A stretch of 64,000 nucleotides of DNA from Terriglobia bacterium (GTDB lineage: Bacteria > Acidobacteriota > Terriglobia > Bryobacterales > Bryobacteraceae): the NCBI GenBank assembly GCA_020073345.1, contig JAIQFI010000002.1:124001-188000 (forward strand). The letters are read 5' to 3'. A program made the translations under genes and the position numbers. Below are positions 51,124 through 58,307 of the stretch, in pieces. Under the pieces are notes generated by a model. That model was not told where the DNA came from. It saw only the letters and a program-made list of their open reading frames with translations, and did not search any database. The number at the start of each line of letters is the position of its first letter. The stretch's first letter is position 1.

Positions 51124-51754
51124 CCAATCCGATCCCGGCCAGCACCAGCGTATCCGGTTCCGGCGTCGAGGATATTGCCGGGGCTTGGACTTTAGTGAAC
51201 GCTTCAAAGCTCGGGAGCACCAGGCTTGGAGAGAAAGCCTGGGGGCGGATGTAGAGCGGTGCGGTGATGGGCGTCGTGCTGACGATACCGAAGAATTGCA
51301 CGTTAGCGGCCGAGTTGGAAGAGTTGGTCAAGGAGTAATCGCAGGCTCCGTGGGACAACTCGACGCACCAAAGTCCGAAACTGGAGACCACGGAAATGTG
51401 CACACCGAAGGCATAGACGCCCAAGGCGGGAAAGGCGATCTTGACTCCCTCGCCCTGCTGTGTCGCGGTCAGCTTCCCCGAGGCCACCGTAAGATCGGTC
51501 GGGTCGTTGAGGACGAAGTCATCGAATCCCAGGAAATCGATGGCGGTTCCACTGGCGTTATAGAGGCCGCCGGACGCCAGATCGCCCGCCGAAAACGTCA
51601 TGGAAGGATTCAACAGCGTCAAGCCGCCTACGGCGGCGTTAAACGCGTTTTCCGCCGACGAGCCGCCAGCGTAGTAACTAGTGGTCGCCTCGGCGGGCGC
51701 CACTAGCAAGATCGTAGTCGCAAAGAGAAAAATCCGCGTTCTCAAACTAAACAT
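51080..51754 (-). CDS. PEP-CTERM protein
   Basis: 224 residues from the ATG that opens a signal peptide (IFLFATTILLVAPAEA). The body is Gly/Ser/Asn-rich and beta-rich (GLYNASGTAIDFLGFDDFVL). The C-terminus has the tripartite sorting signal TPEPDTLVLAGIGLVILQLARRRVP: PEP, a hydrophobic span and an arginine cluster. It would be cut and anchored by an exosortase and secreted with polysaccharide; no exosortase is in this window. A GGGGGTGG stretch precedes the start. Confidence 0.9.
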   Translation of the reverse strand: MFSLRTRIFLFATTILLVAPAEATTSYYAGGSSAENAFNAAVGGLTLLNPSMTFSAGDLASGGLYNASGTAIDFLGFDDFVLNDPTDLTVASGKLTATQQGEGVKIAFPALGVYAFGVHISVVSSFGLWCVELSHGACDYSLTNSSNSAANVQFFGIVSTTPITAPLYIRPQAFSPSLVLPSFEAFTKVQAPAISSTPEPDTLVLAGIGLVILQLARRRVPRRM

Positions 51755-51963
51755 GCCACCACCCCCTTGGCAAAAGCGTTTCCGCTGCGCGCGGTCGTCC
51801 AAATTCGAGAAATTTCCAATTCGATACTTGGTAGGACGAAGCGAAGAAATATCTCCCATGGGCCTCTACCGGGAGATCCCGTGCGACATACCCCTGGGGT
51901 GGTATCGCCGTAAAATGTCGGTGGCATCCTGAGCAGTGGCGCGAGACGTGGTCCAATAGCGGT

Positions 51964-52416
51964 ATGAGTAAACCTGCCGTCTTAGCGATTGCCGGGATCG
52001 CCTTGTTGTGTGGCGTGTACTCCGGCATCGGCGCGGGCCAGAACAAGCAATCCAAGAAGCAAACCGATGGTGCGGATAGCATCCGTCTGATCGACTCCAT
52101 CCAGGGTCCGAACCTGTACAAGGCGTATTGCGCGGTCTGCCACGGTCCCAACGCCAAGGGCGACGGTCCGATGGCGATGTTTCTAAAGACCGCGCCCCCT
52201 GACCTGACGCGCATCGCGGTCCGGAATAACGGCATGTTCCCGCTGGCGAAAGTGCGACGGGTCATCGCGGGCGAAGACCCGCTCCCGGCAGGGCACGGGA
52301 CGCTGACCATGCCCGTTTGGGGTCCGATTTTTTCGCAGGTCGCCTGGGACCAGGATCTGGGACGAGTACGAATCGATAACCTGGCCCGGTATCTCGAGAG
52401 CCTGCAGGGCAAGTAA
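51964..52416 (+). CDS. Mono-haem c-type cytochrome, exported
   Basis: 150 residues. An N-terminal signal or anchor (AVLAIAGIALLCGVYSGIGA) is followed by one CxxCH site in LYKAYCAVCHGPNAKGDGPM. The axial Met could be that in TMPVWG. The fold type is class I, as in alcohol- or cytochrome-oxidase-associated cytochromes. The partner is unknown. It stops one base or less before the HDAC-like gene (TAA then GTG), so both are likely co-transcribed. The 209-base gap upstream (51755-51963) shows no clear gene or promoter. Confidence 0.9.
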   Translation: MSKPAVLAIAGIALLCGVYSGIGAGQNKQSKKQTDGADSIRLIDSIQGPNLYKAYCAVCHGPNAKGDGPMAMFLKTAPPDLTRIAVRNNGMFPLAKVRRVIAGEDPLPAGHGTLTMPVWGPIFSQVAWDQDLGRVRIDNLARYLESLQGK

Positions 52417-53364
52417 GTGGGTAGCAGAACCGCGATCCTGATCGACCCGGTTTTCAAGCTTCACGACACTGGCCAGGGCCATCCGGAGCGGCCGGAACGT
52501 TACGATGCGCTGACGCGCGCCTTCGAGCGGGCTGGACTCACCCAGTCTTTGCTGCAAGTGGCGACGCGTCCGGCGACTGAAGACGAGATCGCCCTGTGCC
52601 ATACACGCCCCTACATTCAAACGGTCAAGCGAGACATCGCCGCGGGCGCTCGCGAGCTGAGCACCGGCGACACGACGATCAGCCCGAAATCCTTGGAAGT
52701 GGCTCTGGACGCCGCCGGCGGCTTGATGAATGCGATCGACCTGGTTGTTGGGAAGAAGGCCGCGAATGCTTTCTGCGCGGTTCGCCCTCCGGGCCATCAC
52801 GCCCGTCCGAACCAGGGCATGGGGTTCTGCATCTTCAACAACGTGGCGATCGCGGCGCGTTACGCCCAGCGCAAGCATGGAGTCGAACGGGTTCTGATCG
52901 CCGATTGGGACGTGCACCACGGCAACGGAACGCAGGACATCTTCTACGCCGACGGCTCGGTGTTTTTCTTCAGCACGCACCAGTCGCCCTGGTATCCGGG
53001 CACCGGCGACGCCAGCGAAACCGGCGAGGGCAAAGGGAAAGGCTGCATTCTGAACTGCCCGTTTCCGGCGGGCGCCGGTCGCCGCGAGATCCTGGGCGTG
53101 TTTCAGGAGCGACTGCTGCAGGCCGCGGATCTCTTTAAGCCGGACCTGGTCTTGACTTCCGCGGGGTTCGACTCGCGTTTCGGGGACCCGCTGGGGCGGT
53201 TCACGCTCTCCGATCAAGACTTCGCCGATCTGACACGGGTGATGCTGGAAATCGCCGATCGGCACGCCGGCGGGCGGCTGGTTTCGGTGCTCGAGGGTGG
53301 CTACGATCTGGCCGGGCTGGCGTCGGCGGCCACGGCGCATGTTCAAGCTCTAGCGACTGGCTGA
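52417..53364 (+). CDS. Histone-deacetylase-family amidohydrolase
   Basis: 315 residues, GTG start directly after the cytochrome stop. The class II HDAC/acetylpolyamine amidohydrolase signature is complete: GHPERPERYDAL, AVRPPGHHARP, IADWDVHHGNGTQD (Zn ligands Asp and His), FFFSTHQSPWYPGTG, LTSAGFDSRFGDPLG and SVLEGGYDLAGLA. Bacterial members act on acetylpolyamines or small N-acyl substrates. Cytoplasmic. No metabolic neighbour points to the substrate. Confidence 0.95.
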   Translation: MGSRTAILIDPVFKLHDTGQGHPERPERYDALTRAFERAGLTQSLLQVATRPATEDEIALCHTRPYIQTVKRDIAAGARELSTGDTTISPKSLEVALDAAGGLMNAIDLVVGKKAANAFCAVRPPGHHARPNQGMGFCIFNNVAIAARYAQRKHGVERVLIADWDVHHGNGTQDIFYADGSVFFFSTHQSPWYPGTGDASETGEGKGKGCILNCPFPAGAGRREILGVFQERLLQAADLFKPDLVLTSAGFDSRFGDPLGRFTLSDQDFADLTRVMLEIADRHAGGRLVSVLEGGYDLAGLASAATAHVQALATG

Positions 53365-53462
53365 AAACAACCATTTGGCTGGAAGCGGCCACAGCGCCCC
53401 GTGGCTATCCATCATTTGTTTCTTAGACTTACGGTTGGCAAAGAACGTGCCACAAAGGAGGC

Positions 53463-54248
53463 ATGTTCTACCGTCACGCACTACTGGCAGCTACGGTCGC
53501 CGCAGCCGCTGCATCCGGCCAATCTTCAAGTGACCTTCCCGCGCAACTGACGCTTCCGGCCGGAACCTGGGTGAGCGTGCGTGTGGATCAGACTCTTTCG
53601 AGCGATCGCAACCAGCCGGGCGACGTTTTCTCTGTCACTCTGGCACAGCCGTTAGTGGCGAATGGTTTCGTGGTGGCGCGCCGCGGGCAGACCATGTCCG
53701 GCAACGTGGCCGAAGCCGTCAAGGCGGGCCGGGTGAAAGGAACTTCGCGCCTGGCGCTGGAACTGACGGATATGACTCTGGCGGACGGCCAGGTGATGCC
53801 GGTGCGCACTCAGCTGATCAAGTACTCCGGAGGAACTTCGCAGGGACGCGACGCGACAGCGATTGGAACCGCCACCGGCGTCGGCGCGGCAATAGGCGCG
53901 GCGGCCAACGGAGGAATGGGCGCGGGAGTTGGAGCGGCGGCGGGCGCCGCGGCCTCGACCGTCGGAGTCCTGCTGACGCGAGGGCGGGCCACCGAGGTCT
54001 ATCCCGAAGAGACCCTCACCTTCCGCACGACGGAGCCGCTGACCATTTCAACCGACCGCTCGTCGCTCGCTTTCGTGCCGGTGCGCCAGGAAGACTACGA
54101 GCCCTCCGCGCCGCCTCGCCAGCCTCACTTGGCGCGGCGGCCTGCCTACGGTGGCTATCCTTATCCGTATCCGTACGGGTACCCGCCTCTGTACGGCAGC
54201 GTCGGTGTTGTTATCGTGCGTGGCGGCGGCCGTCGTACTGATCGTTAG
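53463..54248 (+). CDS. Exported glycine-zipper protein
   Basis: 261 residues with a signal peptide (HALLAATVAAAAASGQ). An N-terminal beta domain (LTLPAGTWVSVRVDQTLSS, VVARRGQTMSGNVAEAVKAG) is followed by a glycine-zipper membrane segment (about 140-180: IGTATGVGAAIGAAANGGMG and on). The C-terminus is Pro/Tyr-rich (GGYPYPYPYGYPPLYG). It is probably an outer-membrane or periplasmic protein; no named function. AAAGGAGGC precedes the ATG. It ends within 4 bases of the convergent molybdoenzyme gene. Confidence 0.75.
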   Translation: MFYRHALLAATVAAAAASGQSSSDLPAQLTLPAGTWVSVRVDQTLSSDRNQPGDVFSVTLAQPLVANGFVVARRGQTMSGNVAEAVKAGRVKGTSRLALELTDMTLADGQVMPVRTQLIKYSGGTSQGRDATAIGTATGVGAAIGAAANGGMGAGVGAAAGAAASTVGVLLTRGRATEVYPEETLTFRTTEPLTISTDRSSLAFVPVRQEDYEPSAPPRQPHLARRPAYGGYPYPYPYGYPPLYGSVGVVIVRGGGRRTDR

Positions 54249-56497
54249 GCTCGCGCGGCTAGCGCCGCTTTGATTCGCTCCGCGGTGAACGGGACCTGAC
54301 GGATGCGCGCTCCCGTTGCGTCAAAAATCGCGTTGCCTATTGCCGCGGCTACGAGCGTGATCGATGTCTCCCCCGCGCCCATCGCTTCTCCCTCCGTGCG
54401 GTTGATGAGCACAGCCTCGATTTTCGGGACTTCGAATCCCAGCGGCAGGCTGTGATACGTCCGCCAGTCGACCGAGGTTATCTTTTCGTTGTCCCACGTT
54501 ACTTCCTCGCCCAGGCAACGGCTCAAGCCCTGGAGCGCGCCACCTTCCACCTGGTTGCGAAGCCCATCCGGATTCGAGATCGGGCCGACGTCGCTCGAAG
54601 CCACCATCCGTTTCACGACAATCTTGCCGGTGTCCTGATTCACCTCGATCTCGGCGACCAGGGCGGTGTAGCCGTTGTCGCCTTCGTAGAGCACGCACGC
54701 CGCGCCGCGCCCGCTCATCGTCCCGGTTTTGCGATTTCCGGCCTTGGGCGAGGGCCGTGTCTCCCAGTTTGCCGTCTTGGCTGCCGCCTGGAGGACCTCT
54801 TTCAGGCGTGTGTCGCGTATGTGACGTAGCCGAAACTCAACGGGATCGGCCTTCACCCGCGCGGCCAACTCATCCATGAACGATTCGTGCGCGAAGGTGT
54901 TCTGGAGCCGCGCAGGCGAGCGCAGCGGCCCCGTCCAAAAGCGCGATTCGACTGCGTGCGTCAGCACGCGGCCACTCCGTACAGTCCCAGTGCCTGCGGC
55001 GAAGTACGAGGGTACGGCGTTACTGTTGTTGTTGAATGCGCCCGGAGGCGGTGCGGGCGATCGTGGCGCGAAGTCTGCTGGCGGGAATCCCAAGAGCGAT
55101 CCGGTGATGATGTTCCCCGGCCGGTTGGTTCCTGGGCGGTTGCCCAAACCGGGCGACCACGATTCGTGATCCCACGTGGTAATGTTTCCGCTGGGATCAA
55201 GTGAAGCCCGCTGATCGATCGCATACGCGGGACCGTAGTTCTCGAAGGCCATCTCGTCTTTGCGCGTGAGCTGCACGCGCACGGGTTTGCCCACCGCTTG
55301 GGAAAGGATTGCCGCGTCGTACGTTACCGTGTCGGCGCCGTTCACTCCATAGCAGCCCGATCCTCGGCGGAAAATCACGCGAATGTTCTCAGGCTTCAGG
55401 CCCAGGATCATCGCCGAGGTGTTCTTCTGATACCAGACAGCTTGCGTGGCGGAGTAGATGGTTGCTTTCTCGCCCTGGACGTCCGCCACGGCGCAGGAAC
55501 TGCCCATCGATCCGTGCATCTGATAAGGGTGAAGATAAGTGGCCTTCACGACAGCGGCCCCAGAGAGCTTGGAGTCCACATCGCCCGAGTCGACCATGAG
55601 CGTGTCGCGGGCCGGCTGCTTGCGCAACGTATCGTGAATCGTCGCCTGATCAGGCAAAGGCGGGCCGGGATTCCAAGTCACCTTCAACTTGCCGGCGGCT
55701 TGGATCGCCTGCCAGGGCTTCTCGGCGACCACGCCGACGAAATTCTTCTTGACCACCACCTTCTGTAAATCCGGCATCCCAGCGACGGAGCTTTCGTCGA
55801 CACTGCCCACGGTTGCTCCCACCAATGGCGGCCGGACCACGCGGCCGTGCAGCATACCTGGCAAACGCACGTTGTGGACGAACTCGAATTTCCCAGTCAC
55901 CAGATCGGGAAGATCGGGGCGCGCAATCGGCTTTCCCAACACCGTCCATGTGCTGGCTGGCTTCCGCTTGGCCTGGGGATCGAGCGCGAGATTAAACTTC
56001 TTGCCTTGGACAAGCTGCCCGTAGGTCACGCTCTTCGAGCCATTCGTGATGACGCCGTCGCTCGCGGTGAGCCGATCGGCGGGCACGCCCAGGCGCTCGG
56101 ACGCCATGCGGAACAGAAGCTCGCGTGCGGTGGCCCCGGCCTGCGCCAAATTTCCGGAGTTGAAATTCGTCGGATGCGACTGGCTGCCGGACGTATGCGC
56201 CTGGTCGGGCGTCAGCGCCGTATCGCAGTAGATCAGCTTGACCCGGTTGAAGGGAACCGAAAGCTCTTCGGCGACCAATTGCGCCTGAGCAGTGGAAATC
56301 CCCTGGCCCAGCTCTTCCTTGCCGCTGTAGGCGGTGATGCTGCCGTCGGCTGCGATGGCGATCCACGAATCGAGCTGGTTCATCGCGGGCGAACCTTGCA
56401 GGGGTCCCTGCGCGCGGGCGACTGTCAGACTGCCGGCGCTGAATCCGACAATGAGCGCTCCGGAGGTCTTCAAAAAACTGCGGCGACTGGGGTTCAT
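54245..56497 (-). CDS. Molybdenum hydroxylase large subunit (xanthine dehydrogenase family, IorB-like)
   Basis: 750 residues from the ATG that opens a TAT signal (PSRRSFLKTSGALIVGFSAG). The N-terminal XDH-like hammerhead and Moco-binding domains show AYSGKEELGQGISTAQAQLV, the pterin-binding region around RRGSGCYGVNGADTVTYDAA and TGPLRSPARLQNTFAHESFM, and the C-terminal acid in EGEAMGAGETSIT (Glu for catalysis). Together with the next gene it forms a two-subunit enzyme without an FAD subunit, as isoquinoline 1-oxidoreductase or a periplasmic aldehyde oxidoreductase. The substrate cannot be read from sequence. Confidence 0.9.
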   Translation of the reverse strand: MNPSRRSFLKTSGALIVGFSAGSLTVARAQGPLQGSPAMNQLDSWIAIAADGSITAYSGKEELGQGISTAQAQLVAEELSVPFNRVKLIYCDTALTPDQAHTSGSQSHPTNFNSGNLAQAGATARELLFRMASERLGVPADRLTASDGVITNGSKSVTYGQLVQGKKFNLALDPQAKRKPASTWTVLGKPIARPDLPDLVTGKFEFVHNVRLPGMLHGRVVRPPLVGATVGSVDESSVAGMPDLQKVVVKKNFVGVVAEKPWQAIQAAGKLKVTWNPGPPLPDQATIHDTLRKQPARDTLMVDSGDVDSKLSGAAVVKATYLHPYQMHGSMGSSCAVADVQGEKATIYSATQAVWYQKNTSAMILGLKPENIRVIFRRGSGCYGVNGADTVTYDAAILSQAVGKPVRVQLTRKDEMAFENYGPAYAIDQRASLDPSGNITTWDHESWSPGLGNRPGTNRPGNIITGSLLGFPPADFAPRSPAPPPGAFNNNSNAVPSYFAAGTGTVRSGRVLTHAVESRFWTGPLRSPARLQNTFAHESFMDELAARVKADPVEFRLRHIRDTRLKEVLQAAAKTANWETRPSPKAGNRKTGTMSGRGAACVLYEGDNGYTALVAEIEVNQDTGKIVVKRMVASSDVGPISNPDGLRNQVEGGALQGLSRCLGEEVTWDNEKITSVDWRTYHSLPLGFEVPKIEAVLINRTEGEAMGAGETSITLVAAAIGNAIFDATGARIRQVPFTAERIKAALAARA

Positions 56498-56958
56498 CGC
56501 GCCACCGCCTTTCCGTACATCTGGATGGCGCGCAGCATCCGGACGTGGGTGAAACAGCGGCATAGAACGCCCGACATGGCCTGCTGAATTTCGGCCTCAG
56601 TGGCTTTGGGGTTTTTGTCCAAAAAGGCTTTAGCGGTCATAATCACGCCGTTCAGGCAGAAGCCGCATTGGGCGGCCCGCTCGTCGACGAAGGCCTGCTG
56701 GATGGGGTGCGGTTTCTCGGGTGTGCCCAATCCTTCGAGCGTGGTGATGTCGGATCCTTCGGCCGACTTGACCGTCGTCACGCAGGAGCGGACCGCTTGC
56801 CCCTTGACGATGACCGTACAGGCTCCGCACTGCCCGAGTCCGCAGCCGAACTTGGGACCGTTCAATTGCAGGTCGTCGCTGAGGGCGTAGAGAAGGGGCG
56901 TAGCCGGGTCCAGATCCAGCGTGTGGGTCCGGCCGTTGACCTTGAGTGTGATTGCCAT
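56494..56958 (-). CDS. 2Fe-2S subunit of the molybdenum hydroxylase (IorA-like)
   Basis: 154 residues. The plant-type ferredoxin cluster ligands are in FGCGLGQCGACTVIVKG and further at VRSC; the second 2Fe-2S cluster is in AQCGFCLNGVIM and GVLCRCFTH. It passes electrons from the Moco subunit to an external acceptor. ATGA overlap with the large-subunit gene. The small subunit is made first. No coxM-type FAD gene accompanies it, so a cytochrome may be the acceptor. Confidence 0.95.
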   Translation of the reverse strand: MAITLKVNGRTHTLDLDPATPLLYALSDDLQLNGPKFGCGLGQCGACTVIVKGQAVRSCVTTVKSAEGSDITTLEGLGTPEKPHPIQQAFVDERAAQCGFCLNGVIMTAKAFLDKNPKATEAEIQQAMSGVLCRCFTHVRMLRAIQMYGKAVAR

Positions 56959-56985
56959 GTCGTCTACGATTCTAGACCAGCTTAA

Positions 56986-57075
56986 GTGGAGCAGGCTTCA
57001 GCCTGCAACGGAGGCTTTAGCCTCCGATTCGGCGCGGGTGCTGAAGCACCCGTCGCAGGCTGAAGCCCGCTCCAC
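56986..57075. repeat. Palindromic repeat, copy 3 (three nested hairpins)
   Basis: Outer ends GTGGAGC / GCTCCAC enclose hairpins GCAGGCT-TC-AGCCTGC, GGAGGCT-TT-AGCCTCC and GGGTGCT-GA-AGCACCC, plus GCAGGCT-GA-AGCCCGC. The arms of the form xGGCT-NN-AGCCx recur in copies 1 and 2. It lies between the divergent IorA-like gene and a methyltransferase gene. Confidence 0.85.
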
Positions 57076-57093
57076 AAGGACTACACTAACAAC

Positions 57094-57909
57094 TTGACCC
57101 GTCTGAAGCGCTACGTTCCCGAGTCGCTGCGACCGCTGTCCCGCAGGCTGTACCACTCGCTGTATCGAGCTGGTTTGCGGGTGCAGTGGCGAATCCTGGA
57201 TTGGCGGAATCCGCCGTCGGCGCGAGCGGAGTTCCCGCTGCCTCCTACCCGCCTTAGGTTCCGTGTGGCCGAAAACGCCAGCGTTCTGAACTTCTTTACC
57301 GTTGGCATGCGCACCTCTGAACGGCTTCAGGAAGCCATGGCATATGCCGATTTTCACCTGCGCGATGGCTCCGCCGCGCTCGACTTCGGTTGCGGATGCG
57401 GGCGAACTCTATTGTGGCTGGCGCGACAGTTTCCCGGCGTCCGCTGGCATGGCACCGACGTTGACGCAGAATCCGTCGAGTGGTGCCGCTCGAGCATTCC
57501 GGGCGGAGTCTTCAGCGTGAACGGCCCGCTTCCTCCGTTGCCCTACGGCGACGGCACATTCGATCTGATTTACGCGGTCTCGGTTTTCACGCATTTAAGC
57601 GAGCAACATCAGCAGGCTTGGTTGCCGGAGCTGCGGAGAGTCCTGAAACCTGGAGGTCTGCTGCTCCTGAGCTTCCATTCGAAGAATGTCTGGCAACCGC
57701 TGGAGGACGCGAGCGCCGTCGAGCGCGACGGGTTCGTCTTCCGCACCTCCGCCAAGCTCAAGGGAATCCTGCCGGAGTGGTACCAGACCGCGTTCCAGAG
57801 CCAGCCCAGCATCGTCAGCGCGCTGTCGGCGCACTTTACGGAGGTCGGCTACCTGGAACGCAATCTCGGCGACCAGGATATCGCCGTCGCGCGAAAGGCG
57901 GTGGCGTGA
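57094..57909 (+). CDS. SAM-dependent methyltransferase
   Basis: 271 residues from TTG 57094. Class I fold: AALDFGCGCGRTLLWLARQF (motif I), WHGTDVDAESVEWC (motif II), FDLIYAVSVFTHLSEQHQQ and LRRVLKPGGLLLLSFHSK. The N-terminal 70 residues are basic and helical. The substrate is unknown; lipid or glycan methylation would be typical. It overlaps the NUDIX gene by GTGA. The TACACT 6 bases before the TTG could be a -10 box. Confidence 0.8.
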   Translation: MTRLKRYVPESLRPLSRRLYHSLYRAGLRVQWRILDWRNPPSARAEFPLPPTRLRFRVAENASVLNFFTVGMRTSERLQEAMAYADFHLRDGSAALDFGCGCGRTLLWLARQFPGVRWHGTDVDAESVEWCRSSIPGGVFSVNGPLPPLPYGDGTFDLIYAVSVFTHLSEQHQQAWLPELRRVLKPGGLLLLSFHSKNVWQPLEDASAVERDGFVFRTSAKLKGILPEWYQTAFQSQPSIVSALSAHFTEVGYLERNLGDQDIAVARKAVA

Positions 57910-58307
57910 GCGTGGAGGTGGTGGCCGCGGTGATGATGCGGGATGGGAAAATCCTCATCGGCCAGCGTAAGCGCAGCGGCCGGCATCCACTGAAATGGGA
58001 ATTTCCCGGCGGCAAGGTCGAGTCGGGGGAGGATCCGCGCGCGGCGCTAGCCCGCGAACTGCGCGAGGAACTGAGCTTGGAAGCCGAGATCGGCGAAGAA
58101 CTGGATTCCTACGAAGTCCGCTACGAAGACGGGTTCGCCCTGCGGCTGCATTTCTTTCGGGTCACGCGGTTCCAAGGGGAACCGCGCAATCTGGACTTCG
58201 AGCAGATCGTCTGGGAACGGCCCGAGCGGCTGGCGGAGTACGACTTCCTCGAAGGGGATGTCCGTTTTATTTCGCAGCTGGGGCAGGGGGCGGCGGGGGC
58301 GGAATAA
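57906..58307 (+). CDS. NUDIX hydrolase (MutT type)
   Basis: 133 residues from GTG 57906, inside the previous stop. Close to 8-oxo-dGTP diphosphatase MutT: VEVVAAVMMRDGKILIGQR, WEFPGGKVESGEDPRAALAR and the NUDIX box G-x5-E-x7-RE-x-REELS (GGKVESGEDPRAALARELRE). It may clean the nucleotide pool. The 3' end overlaps the convergent matrixin gene by 41 bases. Confidence 0.92.
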   Translation: MSVEVVAAVMMRDGKILIGQRKRSGRHPLKWEFPGGKVESGEDPRAALARELREELSLEAEIGEELDSYEVRYEDGFALRLHFFRVTRFQGEPRNLDFEQIVWERPERLAEYDFLEGDVRFISQLGQGAAGAE

